From the NCBI GenBank assembly GCA_003116975.1, contig BGKB01000055.1, positions 248,001 to 312,000 on the forward strand: a stretch of DNA of 64,000 nucleotides, read 5' to 3'. Source of the stretch: Aurantiochytrium sp. KH105 (Eukaryota; Sar; Bigyra; Thraustochytrida; Thraustochytriidae). Below, in pieces: positions 1 through 9,267 of this stretch (position 1 is the first letter of the stretch; each line of letters starts with the position of its first letter). The position numbers and the translations under genes were made by a program. The notes under the pieces were generated by a model. That model made no database searches and was not told the DNA's origin. It saw only the letters and a program-made list of their open reading frames with translations.

Positions 1-827
1 ATCGACTCAGCCAGAAGAAGAAGGCCTCGCGCACGTCCCGGCTGGCTCGGCCCTGCCACCTGACCAGTATCGACTTCACAGTCCATCCAGCCAGTCGTCA
101 TGCTGGCTGTGGAAGACGCCTCTCCCTCTTGCTTCCTTGCTCGCTTGCAAGTTGTCTCCTTCCTAGAGGAAGGACTTGACTTGCTGCGTGACTGTGCGCG
201 GCCTGTCGGCTCGGCAAAGGACGAGAGAGAGGAGACAAGGAAGGAGAAAAGGGAGAAGGGAACTTTAAGGGGGCTCCGCACTTTTGCCGCGACCAGTCAT
301 TCACGGCGGCGTGTGGGCAAAGCGCGAGCGTCTGCGTGCTGCGTCCACTCCACCCGTCGTGGGTTCGAGCTGGCCATGAAGACGTGGGACGCGGTCTGCG
401 GCCGTCGATTTGATTGACAGTGAATATTTTTTAACTTTATATGCAGCCAGCCGGCCGGCCAGCTTCAGCTTGTGACTGATGGCGAGTTTGATGACTTGCC
501 GGCTGTTCAAAGTGGGGTGGTGAAATTTGGGGTTCATCGCAGAAAGGCGAAGGCCGACAGCTTTCCGAGCCGTATAATAACACGCAACGAACGCAAGCAA
601 GCAAAAGTATGCGACCCTTCGCCAGGCCTCTTTCTCTCGTGCTGGCTGGCTGGCTGGTTGGCTGGCTGGCTGACTCGCTGGTTGGTCGCTCTTTTCTAAA
701 AAAATCTTGGGACACACACAAAGGAAAAAGCTTTCTTTTACGTGAATTGAATACAGACACCCACAGTCCAGTCCAGCCGTGGCCGCTGCCGAGCTTTCAC
801 GCTATGATACAAAGAAGGAGGACTAAC
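1..827. other. Intergenic region, no supportable gene
   Basis: No frame here resembles a protein. The short open frames are low in complexity and overlap on both strands. The only structure is a tetranucleotide (CTGG)-type tract near 641-690. The stretch lies beyond the 3' end of the minus-strand C5orf34-like gene. Confidence 0.5.
641..690. repeat. (GGCT/GGTT)n tetranucleotide repeat
   Basis: About twelve imperfect units of GCTG/GTTG read directly in the sequence. Translated, they give spurious Trp/Leu-rich or Gln/Pro/Ala/Ser-rich peptides. Confidence 0.8.
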
Positions 828-2372
828 TTAAGATGACGATGACAATATCGAAGGGCCCCGACTGGTGAGGAGCGAGAGTCGCTCAAGATGAAGTTTCACG
901 TGCAAACGCTGGGCGCGCAACGCGTGAAGCGCGGCGTCCAAGTGCGCTCGCATGAGAGGGTCTGGATCCGTGAACTGCGGCGGCGCACCTGGCTCGCGCG
1001 CGGTACGCGCCCAATGGAGAAATTGCTCCGCCTTTCGGACGTAGCGCGCAGCTGCACAAGGAGTAGCTGCATTCACAATCATGGAAGAGGCATCCTCTGC
1101 GGAAATGATCTCGCATTGCTGAAAGCCCACATCCGAAGAGAGAACCGTGCGATCGTGGAAGACAACCTTGACGCTGTCGTTGGACAGATACGTGAATTGG
1201 CCAATACCTGCGACGTCTTGCACCTCGAGAACACGCAGTACGCCGCCATCTGTTCCCTCTTCCTCCTTGCGCTCCTCCAGCTCACCCCTCGACGTAGAGG
1301 GCGAGTTTGAGATTCTGTACTTGAGCTCTTTTGCGGGCCGCGCCGCAGCGTCAGTGATTTCTTGGAAATGTTGTTCGTTGATGCGCGCAGCGTGGTCTGT
1401 AATGGCTTGCAGTTCGTATGGATCAATTCCTTCACGACAACGCACCACACGCGGCACGCCATCCGGAGCATACCATCGTTCCATCGCGGAGTCAAACACA
1501 TGATGAAAGTACCCGTTGCGGCCGACCGAGAGCATGGATCCATCCGCGGCCACGCTCACTTGAGTTTGTGACTTTTGCTGACTCCAGCGAAATGTGGCCG
1601 TGGGTGACCATTCGAAGCTAATCCGATCAGAAAGAGGCACTGCCTTTGTCGGCGCTGCGCAGAGATCGAGAATCAGGCCATGCACCTCGGACAAGTGGCT
1701 CCAATGCGCCTCATGTGCCTCGCCCGGCGTGCGCGGAAGATCTTCGCTCACATACGAGAGCAACACGCCATCGTCCTTGCCGTGACGAAGCTTGCCTTGC
1801 GTAATCGCCAAAGGGCGACGATATTGTGCTGGAGCATCCTCGATGAAAAACATTTGTCGAATACTTGTATACTGATTTTCCGCGCGCGGCATCGTCACCG
1901 GTGTGAGTGTTTCCACCCAAAAGGTTTCCTCATCCGGGGAAACCGATAGCACGGCTGCCCCTTCGATGGAATGCAGATAGCGCACGGAAGATTCACCTTG
2001 AGCAACCTCCACAGCTTTGCTATCCATGGGCCAGCGCACAGCGCTAAGCCTCTGATCTACGTGCACAAGCTCGTCCTTGGTAGTGAGCTCGGAGCACACG
2101 TATGGCGTTTGCACTAGCCGGTTCCTGAACGCCAGCATTTCGCGCACAGGTCTTTGTAATTCGCGTCCTACGAAGCGAGTCAGCTCTCTTGATACCTGCC
2201 CATCCCCGCCGCGGCTATGTGTGAGCGAGCCCCCGTTGGGTTCGAGCACCACGACGAGCAGGTCCTGATCGTCCTCGTCTCGTGGCACAAAGCAACCTGC
2301 TGTGCGTCCGGACGCCAGCAGCGCAAGTCGCTTGCACTTCCACCGCCTCGTGCGTGGTCTACGCTGGCCCAT
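828..2372 (-). CDS. C5orf34-like protein
   Basis: A 514-aa single-exon protein. The open frame extends upstream only to a TTG, so I placed the start at the first ATG (MGQRRPRT). It resembles the vertebrate orphan family C5orf34. An N-terminal block has FRN, then PYVCSEL, then VRWPM, matching the family's FRN...PFLSE...VRWPS. A C-terminal block IGQFTYLSNDSVKVVFHDRT matches its VGRF.AYSD..V...F.D.T segment, followed by a helical R-Y-V stretch. That C-terminal block looks like a polo-box-type beta sheet, but the function is not established. The N-terminus is basic (RRPRTRRWK) and could be a nuclear signal. The gene reads away from the tRNA cluster. The family assignment rests on remembered motif similarity and was not searched. 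Confidence 0.68.
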   Translation of the reverse strand: MGQRRPRTRRWKCKRLALLASGRTAGCFVPRDEDDQDLLVVVLEPNGGSLTHSRGGDGQVSRELTRFVGRELQRPVREMLAFRNRLVQTPYVCSELTTKDELVHVDQRLSAVRWPMDSKAVEVAQGESSVRYLHSIEGAAVLSVSPDEETFWVETLTPVTMPRAENQYTSIRQMFFIEDAPAQYRRPLAITQGKLRHGKDDGVLLSYVSEDLPRTPGEAHEAHWSHLSEVHGLILDLCAAPTKAVPLSDRISFEWSPTATFRWSQQKSQTQVSVAADGSMLSVGRNGYFHHVFDSAMERWYAPDGVPRVVRCREGIDPYELQAITDHAARINEQHFQEITDAAARPAKELKYRISNSPSTSRGELEERKEEEGTDGGVLRVLEVQDVAGIGQFTYLSNDSVKVVFHDRTVLSSDVGFQQCEIISAEDASSMIVNAATPCAAARYVRKAEQFLHWARTAREPGAPPQFTDPDPLMRAHLDAALHALRAQRLHVKLHLERLSLLTSRGPSILSSSS

Positions 2373-2541
2373 CTTGCGCCTTGCTGTCGCGGCCCCGAGC
2401 TCGTCCTCGCGCAAAGCAGCAACGCAGGGCGGTCGGTAGATTGCTTGCCTGCTTGCTTGCCTGCTTGCCTACCTCGAGGGCTCGCGTGTAGGCAAGCAAT
2501 AGGTGGGCGGTTTTTTCCCTCCACCTTGCCGTAATCGCAAC

Positions 2542-2558
2542 CTGTGTATATATACAGC
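2542..2558 (+). promoter_or_regulatory. TATA-like element upstream of tRNA-Ser copy 1
   Basis: The sequence TGTATATATACAG lies about 35-45 bp upstream of the first tRNA-Ser gene. This is where some eukaryotes (plants, fission yeast) carry a TATA box aiding Pol III initiation. Copies 2 and 3 have no equivalent, so the role is uncertain. Confidence 0.3.
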
Positions 2559-2589
2559 GCGTGGCGTCGAACTGCCAAGAAACATCCAA

Positions 2590-2670
2590 GGGGTGATGGC
2601 CGAGTGGTTAAGGCGATCGACTAGAAATCGATTTGCGTCAGCAGCGTCGGTTCGAGTCCGGCTCACCTCG
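2590..2670 (+). tRNA. tRNA-Ser (anticodon AGA), copy 1
   Basis: Folds as a class II tRNA of 81 nt. The acceptor GGGGTGA pairs with TCACCTC, with one G-T wobble at the second pair. The D arm is GCCGAGTGGTTAAGGC. The anticodon stem ATCGA/TCGAT has loop CTAGAAA, giving anticodon AGA (Ser, UCU after A-to-I editing). A long variable arm precedes the T arm GTCGGTTCGAGTCCGGC, and the discriminator base is G as expected for Ser. A and B boxes are intact. A T-rich run follows immediately as a Pol III terminator. There is no intron. Confidence 0.96.
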
Positions 2671-2688
2671 TTTCTCTTTTTTTTTCTT
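2671..2688 (+). terminator. Pol III T-run terminator after tRNA-Ser copy 1
   Basis: TTTCTCTTTTTTTTTC directly follows the tRNA discriminator base, a typical RNA polymerase III stop. Confidence 0.7.
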
Positions 2689-2907
2689 GCGTTTTTCGTT
2701 TGTGTTTGCATCAAGATGGATGGGCGCGATTTTTTTTTTTTTCCATCTGCCTTTTGTGGCTTGTGTTGTCTGTGTGGCCCTCAGCATAGGCTATGCGGAC
2801 GGCACTGGATTCACTCGAGTGGCGCCAGAGCGTGCGGACAGGGCTCGCTCGATGTGGAATGAGGTGGCCTGCTCCCTTCCGTGCCGCTGGGCAGTCGCAC
2901 AATCAAG

Positions 2908-2988
2908 GGGGTGATGGCCGAGTGGTTAAGGCGATCGACTAGAAATCGATTTGCGTCAGCAGCGTCGGTTCGAGTCCGGCTCACCTCG
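2908..2988 (+). tRNA. tRNA-Ser (anticodon AGA), copy 2
   Basis: Identical over 81 nt to the copy at 2590-2670, in the same orientation, 237 bp downstream. Stems, AGA anticodon, long variable arm and G discriminator are unchanged. It is followed by ATTTTTTTTTC, a Pol III terminator. Flanks differ from the other copies, so only the tRNA itself is conserved. Confidence 0.96.
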
Positions 2989-3410
2989 ATTTTTTTTTCT
3001 CTTCTCCCCTTTTAGCTCCAAGACCTGTAGTAAATTTACTCTGCTTGGCGCGTAGGCCTACTGTGAGGAATTGTGATGATCATGCAGTCAGCCAGTCAGA
3101 GCAGCTAGGTATCCAAGAGCGTAGTAGGTATAGAAGCCTTGTACTTTTTTCCGTTCTTTTGTATGATGTGTATTTTTTCATTTTTTTGCAGCCAACTGTT
3201 GCGAGAGGAAAGCAAACACCATCAAGTGACGAACTCTCTCATGTCTCGTCTCTTTCAGTTTCTTTGATGTGGAGTCGATAAATTCTTTCTGCCAGCCACA
3301 GTCCAAGCTCCTTCCTCAATGTTCTGGGATGGCCGGATCAAGTTTTGGTCATGTCTGCTAGTCTGGGTACGAAGCCGTTTTGTAGTCGCAAGACGCTTGC
3401 TCTCTCATGT
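2989..3410. other. Spacer between tRNA-Ser copies 2 and 3
   Basis: AT-richer spacer beginning with the T-run terminator of copy 2. I see no gene, no conserved tRNA-flanking motif and no clear upstream TATA box for copy 3. Confidence 0.5.
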
Positions 3411-3491
3411 GGGGTGATGGCCGAGTGGTTAAGGCGATCGACTAGAAATCGATTTGCGTCAGCAGCGTCGGTTCGAGTCCGGCTCACCTCG
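3411..3491 (+). tRNA. tRNA-Ser (anticodon AGA), copy 3
   Basis: Third identical 81-nt copy on the same strand, 422 bp after copy 2. The acceptor, D, anticodon (AGA), variable and T arms match the first two exactly. A T-run (ATTATTTTTTTTTG) follows as the terminator. Perfect identity with unrelated flanks suggests recent duplication or gene conversion. Confidence 0.96.
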
Positions 3492-3810
3492 ATTATTTTT
3501 TTTTGTCCTTTTTCCCCCTCATTTTTTCCTCTTTTTTTCTTTTTGGGCTGGGGACGGGGCAAGCAAAGACAATACCCTGTCTTGGGTATACATACGTCCG
3601 CTCTGCGTGCAGCTTGGGGCTTTGGGGGAAAAGGGAATTATTTCCATCGTGCGCACGCGTGCGCGCGACAGCGAGCCGTCTCCTGTCTCACGCACAGCAC
3701 GAGACAAAGCACGTAAAGAATTCCAAGCATCACGGCGGGACATCTGACTTGATCCGCACCCTCGGCCATCAAGGCGAAGACTTCCGTGGGCGAACGAGAG
3801 TCGCGCGAAG

Positions 3811-5466
3811 ATGCGGACGAGCAGAGCGACCGCAGCTCTCTCCCTCTTGAGCGCGACGCTAGTAGCGGCTCTCGCTGCCGACGAGACGTGCGATCAGGCT
3901 ACAACGACGTGGAAATGGCAGGATGATAACGAAGGCCCTGACCTAAGTGAAAATCTTGCACGCGAACTCGCCGAGGTTTACGCGAGTGATCTTGCAGTCC
4001 TGGGCTGCGAAATGAACATTGAGGCCGAAGGGAAGCTTGTGCACGTCCTGGACTTTGCTGCCCAAGTAGAAGAGCAACAACACGAGGATACCTTTTGGGT
4101 TGGTCTCAATGGAGCAAGTGAAGGCATTCTCGTGCGGCCTGAGAACCCCGTTGCAGCTTGCCTCGCTACCTTGGCTGAAGTCGCAGCCGCGGCGCTTCTC
4201 GATGCTGAAGCCAGCAAAAATTTGAAAGGAGGCAAAAAGCCTTTGCAGGGATCTGAAATTTATGAACCAAAGCGGATCCTTTCGGCCACGGGCAAGCCCG
4301 TTTTCGAGTACAAGCGCGCCCGAGAATTGAAAATTCTGCATGTCCTTTTGGATCGTCAGGCATGGGTCTGGCCCGCGGTCAAGGTCGGATTCTCTCGCCG
4401 AATCGGCGGAACAGAACTTCTCACCGTGTCCGACGCGCCGCGCGTCCTTCTCGCCAAAGACATGGTGAGTGAAGAAGATGCCAAAAATATCATCGATGCC
4501 GGGTCAGAGAACCTTTTTCGCTCGCCAGAAAAACACTACAGCGATGATCCCAAGTACAAAAACTATCGCACCAGTGAAACGGGCAATCTCAATGATTCAC
4601 ATGCAGCGTCGCACACGCTGCGCCGCCGCGCGTGGAATGTTCTGCGCCTGCAGGATCTTGAAATGGTCGAACACTTGCAGCTCTTACGCTACACTCCTGG
4701 CAAGTGGTACAAGGAGCACTTTGACGTCTTTCACACGATCCCGTCCCTCACGAAAGAAGACGAGCTCGTCAAACTTGGCCGCAAGCGCCGCGACCTTGTG
4801 AAGTGGGCCGAATTGCAGCGGTTCCTGCTCTGGCGCGTCTATTCCGGTGTTGTGCCAGCTTCCGACAAGCTCATTCTCGAAAAGATGCGTTTACTGTATC
4901 TTCGCCCTGACAGCAGATACTATCCAAGTGTCGAAAACAAAGAATTCGAACTGGACGACTATGAGGGGGAGGTTGTTGATGTACACATCTTTTGGCTCGA
5001 ATATGCGTTCTGCAGTGACAAGGAGGACGACGACGAAACGGACGCATGCATTATTCGCGCAGCAGAAATCCTTGATGAAGTCATGGACATGTCACCCAAC
5101 CGACCCAAGCAGCGAGCTCTCATGCGCAACCGACATGTCACCATGCTCCCGTACTTGACGCAAGTGGACGAGGGCGGTGAGACCGTCTTTCCCCAGGCCA
5201 AGGGAGAGAGTCTCTTTGGAAGCGCGAGTGGGGTCACACGCGATGGAATGGCCGAGTGCTCTCGAGGAGTGATCGTTCCCCCCATCAAGGGCGGCGCAGC
5301 CGTTTTCTATCACTTGGACCCATCCATGGAGTCGATCGACCAGCTTTCCATTCACGGCGGCTGTCCTCCGGTCCGCGGCGTCAAGTACGCCATCAATATC
5401 TTTTGCTGGAATCTTCCCAACGGAGATGGCCTGCGCCTTATGCGAAGCGACGCTTCGGACTGGTAG
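3811..5466 (+). CDS. Secretory-pathway prolyl 4-hydroxylase-like dioxygenase
   Basis: A 551-aa protein with an N-terminal signal peptide (hydrophobic core ALSLLSATLVAALA, cleavage near Ala22). The C-terminal half carries a 2-oxoglutarate/Fe(II) prolyl 4-hydroxylase fold. The start of the fold is near residue 212 (VLLAKDMVSEEDAKNII). Iron ligands are H303 and D305 (KEHFDVF) and H515 (LSIHGGCPP), with K525 binding 2-oxoglutarate (RGVKYAINIF). It should hydroxylate prolines in ER/Golgi client proteins. H303 and H515 are about 212 residues apart, whereas family members usually have about 70. Roughly 140 extra residues (about 312-450), partly acidic, are inserted. The first 210 residues match no domain I recognise. 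The gene is convergent with NSRP1, with only 34 bp between stops. Confidence 0.88.
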   Translation: MRTSRATAALSLLSATLVAALAADETCDQATTTWKWQDDNEGPDLSENLARELAEVYASDLAVLGCEMNIEAEGKLVHVLDFAAQVEEQQHEDTFWVGLNGASEGILVRPENPVAACLATLAEVAAAALLDAEASKNLKGGKKPLQGSEIYEPKRILSATGKPVFEYKRARELKILHVLLDRQAWVWPAVKVGFSRRIGGTELLTVSDAPRVLLAKDMVSEEDAKNIIDAGSENLFRSPEKHYSDDPKYKNYRTSETGNLNDSHAASHTLRRRAWNVLRLQDLEMVEHLQLLRYTPGKWYKEHFDVFHTIPSLTKEDELVKLGRKRRDLVKWAELQRFLLWRVYSGVVPASDKLILEKMRLLYLRPDSRYYPSVENKEFELDDYEGEVVDVHIFWLEYAFCSDKEDDDETDACIIRAAEILDEVMDMSPNRPKQRALMRNRHVTMLPYLTQVDEGGETVFPQAKGESLFGSASGVTRDGMAECSRGVIVPPIKGGAAVFYHLDPSMESIDQLSIHGGCPPVRGVKYAINIFCWNLPNGDGLRLMRSDASDW

Positions 5467-5500
5467 CAATGGAGGAATACCATCTATCAAATTTGCTTTA

Positions 5501-6427
5501 CTACATTCCCTTTTGTTCATTTTCGAGTCGCAACCGCTTTCGCTCAAGCGCACGCGCACGCGCAGCTTCAAGCTCCGCAAGGCTAATCGTGCATCGTTGT
5601 GCGGGAGGCAGACTAACTGTGTTTTCTTCTTGTTTTGCCTCATCTTCCCCGTTGCCGACATTATTATTTTGCCCTACTTGAATCTTCGCACTCGCAGTCG
5701 CAGCAGAAGAAGATGATGAAGAAGAAGAAGAAGACGACGACGACGACGACGACGATACTGCTGTTCGAAATGGTTCAGCAGAGCCAGTGGTTAGAGAAGC
5801 AGGCCTGTGAAGATGATGTTCATTTGCAGCGGTGGCATCTGGTTGCACGGCTTCTGCTTTCCCAAGGAGCAGAGTACGATTAAAAGCGCCTAAGTTGCCC
5901 GTCTGTTGCTTTTCGGCCTCTGCGTCCCTTCGCGCTTCCTCTTCTTCCCAAAGCTTGCGCTCGCGAAGTTTGTCCTTGTATGCACTCGTAACAAAGACCT
6001 CGGTGGGCGCTCCAAGCTCTGTGCTTTCGTCCTCGATGTTTTTCCGGATAAGCTTTTCACGAGCGCGCTCGTGTTGGATTTCACGCTGTTTTGCCGTCTG
6101 CAGCAAGCTATCAATATACCGACTTTTTTTCTCTTCATGCTGTGCAGCGTCGGCTTGACGACGCGCCGCGTCCAGCGCCGCATCCAGTTCCTCTGCATTC
6201 GCTACCGCGTCGTTGTTCGTGGCCTTGCTTGCGTTGAGCTCGTTCACCGCCTGAAGTCTCGCGTTCATGGCCTTGCGCGCATCTTTCGCAGCCTTCCCGG
6301 GGCTGACCTGGTGTGTCGGGTCAGCATGGTCGTCCTCATCCTCTTCCTCTGCGCCAAAGGGGTCGTCTGCCTCCACCTCTGCACTGCCGCCGACGCGTGC
6401 GCGGCGCTTGCGCGCACCGAGCTTCAT
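5501..6427 (-). CDS. NSRP1: Nuclear speckle splicing regulatory protein 1-like (NSRP1/CCDC55)
   Basis: A 308-aa highly charged protein. The DUF2040 core lies at about residues 95-185: KSRYIDSLLQTAKQRE, then ERAREKLIRKNIEDE, then the diagnostic FVTSAYKDKLRE. NSRP1 binds spliceosomal components in nuclear speckles and influences alternative splicing in animals. The N-terminus is basic then acidic (GAEEEDEDDHAD). The C-terminal part contains a long uninterrupted serine run encoded by a trinucleotide tract at about 5701-5756, probably variable in length. The ATG start is clear and there is no intron. Animal NSRP1 is longer, with an Arg/Ser/Asp-rich tail that is mostly missing here. Confidence 0.85.
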   Translation of the reverse strand: MKLGARKRRARVGGSAEVEADDPFGAEEEDEDDHADPTHQVSPGKAAKDARKAMNARLQAVNELNASKATNNDAVANAEELDAALDAARRQADAAQHEEKKSRYIDSLLQTAKQREIQHERAREKLIRKNIEDESTELGAPTEVFVTSAYKDKLRERKLWEEEEARRDAEAEKQQTGNLGAFNRTLLLGKAEAVQPDATAANEHHLHRPASLTTGSAEPFRTAVSSSSSSSSSSSSSSSSSAATASAKIQVGQNNNVGNGEDEAKQEENTVSLPPAQRCTISLAELEAARARALERKRLRLENEQKGM

Positions 6428-6727
6428 CCTTTCAATTCGTTTTTCAACCCTTCCATTCGGGTGCAGGGAGATTGGGGCTCACCTCGGCACTGGATTTTGG
6501 GTCTTGTGTGTTAGGCTTGTGACATTTTTTTTTTTAAACGCACAATGCACAAGGACTTGGTTCTCCAAGAGATCACGTTCATGTTTGACTCCTCCACTCA
6601 GCCAAACAAGCAAATTTGCATCGCCAAATCAAGAAGATCATCGACGATTGGGGATATGGTCTTCGATTTCATCGCATCATGATGAAGAAAAATTGTAATG
6701 GCCACCTCCCACACGATTTCTAGGGAT

Positions 6728-6785
6728 CGGCTCGACTCGACTCGACTCGGCTCGACTCGACTCGACTCGGCTCGACTCGATTCGA
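6728..6785. repeat. (CTCGA)n / (CTCGG)n pentanucleotide array
   Basis: About eleven tandem 5-bp units, with every third or fourth unit reading CTCGG rather than CTCGA. This gives a 20-bp higher-order period. Confidence 0.85.
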
Positions 6786-7468
6786 GAACGAGGTCTTGCC
6801 ACGCACACAAAGCAGTTCGAGCAAATCCAGGCCAAAACGCGGAACTAGCTCCCATAGCCGTTATGTGCTGATGCTGGTGCTCGTGCTGTTTCTATGCAGA
6901 AACTTTGTCGCCCGTGCTCATAAATACGAGGTTCTTTAGAAAGAAACGAAGGGTGGGTCAGACCAGGCTAGCTAGGCTCAATTGTGGGACCTCTTGGCCC
7001 TGAGATGGGGTGCTCCAGTGACTATGGACGCTGAGAAGACAGTTTCGTCATCCACCAGGGATCGCCAGCGGCAGATAGGGAGAGATGGCCATTAAAGCCA
7101 GCTCTTGCCAGCGACGAACCGGGGCCAGCGGCCTCCCGGTCGTCTCGCCGTCGTACATGGCTGGTCAATTCGCTTGCCTTCGCAGACTCCATCGATGCGC
7201 ATGCTTGTTTCCTCAGGCCAGGTAGTGCTTCACGATGCACTGAGAAATTTGCTGCTGCTGCTTCTGCTTCAGCTTTTGCGAAGCGCAGCCTTCATGCACT
7301 CTACCCTGCGCTTACCTGCGCCGTTGAATCGTCCAAGGTGGCGCGCTCAAGTTTGCGGAGCGATGTCTACATCAAATTTCATCAGCTAGGTCCCCTTTCA
7401 GCAATGTTGCCGTTGAACCAAGGATGGTTGAACTTCACTTCAAAGTTCCAATTAGAAGAAAACTTTGA

Positions 7469-7487
7469 CCCTCGGAAGTTCCGAGGG
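7469..7487. promoter_or_regulatory. Perfect 19-bp palindrome
   Basis: CCCTCGGAA-G-TTCCGAGGG has perfect 9-bp arms around one central base, about 460 bp upstream of the secreted protein ATG. It could bind a dimeric transcription factor. This is inference from symmetry alone. Confidence 0.25.
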
Positions 7488-7949
7488 GGGAAAAAAGGGC
7501 TTTAATCTAGTTGTTCACGAGCAAGTATTGGGCCCAGCACGTTGAAGAGGGGAAAGAGTAGGAGAGGAGGGTCCTTTTCGAATTGACGTGGAGAGAGCTG
7601 TGGCGCGCGTGAAACAACGAGACGGTTTCAGGGAGGGTCGGGGACTTGCTTATCGCATCGCAACGCATCGCATCATATCGCATCAGCCTTGCAATATATA
7701 TAGAATGAGCAGGTTGGGTAAAGAGGAGAGGAGATGGGCTGAGACGCCTCTTGCCGACTCGTGGCCGCCGTTTCTTTTCTACATCCTCTTTTTGCGTTGG
7801 CGCAAGGTACGTGTCGCCAGCTCTGATTATGGGTCTGCAAAATCGCCTCAAGCAAAACGAAAACGTGTTGACAGCTTGAAGCTAAGAGTTGACACTAGTC
7901 AGCCACGAGACCGAGTTTGTGCCGAAGACGTCGCTTGAAGAATAGTAAA

Positions 7950-8849
7950 ATGAAGCCTACTCTTGCCATCGCGCTTCTCGCCTCGGCTGGTATTGCCGGG
8001 ATTGGGGCCGTAGATGCTCGAGAGACGATGTTGCGAGGAGAGGAAAACCTTGAATCAAGAGACCTCGGCAGTAATAACCGCACAAACCATCCCGTGTGCA
8101 GCCAAATTGTCGATGAGGAGACGGGCTGGTGGGAATCGCGCGTCCAGCTGCGCGCAAACTACTTTACCGTCGAGTCTCTTGTGACGGACCTGGACAATTA
8201 CTGCACAAATTACAATGACGATCCGGATGCATGCCGCGACCCGAGCATGCGCTCGAGCTACACTGATCTTTCCGAGGAAGAGCTGAAGGCTTCCTGCATC
8301 ATGATGGGCTCTTCGGACCGCCGCTGTGTGGGCAACCCTTGCAACCAGTACAACACGGGCGAATGCACCCTGCAGGCAACCGCGGGTCGTTGCGTGTGGC
8401 TCACAAAGAAACAGACAAATAAGGCGAACAAATTCCTGGGCGAGAAGATCTACTTGGGACATGGTTGCTACAACAATGTTTGCCATGCCAAGGCAGTTGG
8501 ACGAGGCAAGCTGACCGATGAGGAGTGCGAAGACTTTAGCATCCCTGGTGTCATGGACTGCACGTGGTGTCAGGGAGGTAAAAAGTACCCTGAACTCAAG
8601 GGTCAAGGCGTTGGCTGCCAAATGACCACGGCTCGCACAACCGCAAAATGCGCACCGGTGAACAACAAGAACATCGACAAGAGCTCGATTTGGGAGCAGC
8701 TGTCAAATCCCAGGTGCCAGTGCAGTTCCACCTACACGCTGTGCAACGCAGCCGTCAGCGAAGGTGACCGTGGTGGTAGTGACGCCTTCATTCTCCGCTA
8801 CCCTCGAAGCTCCACGCCATCGCCCACCCCGTTTCCTAGCTCACCGTAA
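7950..8849 (+). CDS. Secreted cysteine-rich protein, function unknown
   Basis: A 299-aa protein from the ATG at 7950. An in-frame upstream ATG at 7917 would add 11 residues (MCRRRRLKNSK) ahead of the signal peptide, so the internal start is preferred. The signal peptide MKPTLAIALLASAGIAGIGAVDA is followed by an extracellular region with 18 cysteines, an even number consistent with disulfides. Cysteines are clustered, for example DRRCVGNPCNQYNTGEC, GHGCYNNVCH and MDCTWC. The C-terminus is a Ser/Thr/Pro-rich tail (RSSTPSPTPFPSSP) that could be O-glycosylated. There is no membrane segment after the signal peptide and no catalytic motif. It may be a cell-surface or scale protein. I do not recognise the family. 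The TTAA-flanked element begins 89 bp past the stop. Confidence 0.75.
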   Translation: MKPTLAIALLASAGIAGIGAVDARETMLRGEENLESRDLGSNNRTNHPVCSQIVDEETGWWESRVQLRANYFTVESLVTDLDNYCTNYNDDPDACRDPSMRSSYTDLSEEELKASCIMMGSSDRRCVGNPCNQYNTGECTLQATAGRCVWLTKKQTNKANKFLGEKIYLGHGCYNNVCHAKAVGRGKLTDEECEDFSIPGVMDCTWCQGGKKYPELKGQGVGCQMTTARTTAKCAPVNNKNIDKSSIWEQLSNPRCQCSSTYTLCNAAVSEGDRGGSDAFILRYPRSSTPSPTPFPSSP

Positions 8850-8934
8850 AATCGTTTACTGAATCTTTCTCCCTGTAAGCTTGTAGTGCAACGTCAAAAT
8901 GAGTGTACTATACATTGTGTTTGTTGAACACGAT

Positions 8935-8938
8935 TTAA
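8935..8938. repeat. TTAA target-site duplication, left
   Basis: TTAA directly abuts the left inverted repeat and is matched by TTAA at 12203-12206 on the right. Confidence 0.7.
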
Positions 8939-8963
8939 AGCTCTCGTGACCTCAACGCGACCA
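8939..8963 (+). repeat. Left terminal inverted repeat
   Basis: 25 bp, perfectly complementary to 12178-12202. Similarity stops abruptly at the next base (GAT versus AAA). Confidence 0.9.
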
Positions 8964-9193
8964 GATTTGTACGATTGCCGCAATTGTACATTCCTTAAAT
9001 TTTTAACCACCTTAACTGGGTCAATCTCCCCACGGAATAATTTGCAGAGAACTAGGGGTACTATACCTCAGCTACGGAGGCTGCAAAGTTGTCACCTTAA
9101 AGTGGTATTTACCTCCACAACCTGAGTCAGTGACGGATAAAAATATGATAGAGTGTGTCATGCTGTTTATTTTTCCGGCATGGGAATAATTTA

Positions 9194-9215
9194 CCCGAAC
9201 TAGTCCCGAACTAGT
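9194..9215 (+). repeat. Tandem 11-bp repeat inside the TTAA element
   Basis: CCCGAACTAGT occurs twice head to tail, upstream of the plus-strand reading frame. It may be a transposase-binding or promoter site; this is inferred from position only. Confidence 0.6.
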
Positions 9216-9267
9216 CGTGTGATTTATATGGGATGGGAAAAAACCGAGACTGCCACATGGGCTCGCG

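Larger units (their letters stand above)
6428..7949. other. Divergent intergenic region between NSRP1 and the secreted protein gene
   Basis: This 1.5 kb holds no convincing gene. It contains a CTCGA pentanucleotide array at 6728-6785, a CTG-rich patch near 7249-7275, a perfect 9+1+9 palindrome at 7469-7487 and a CGCAT-type patch near 7655-7690. It must contain the promoters of both flanking genes. Confidence 0.5.
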
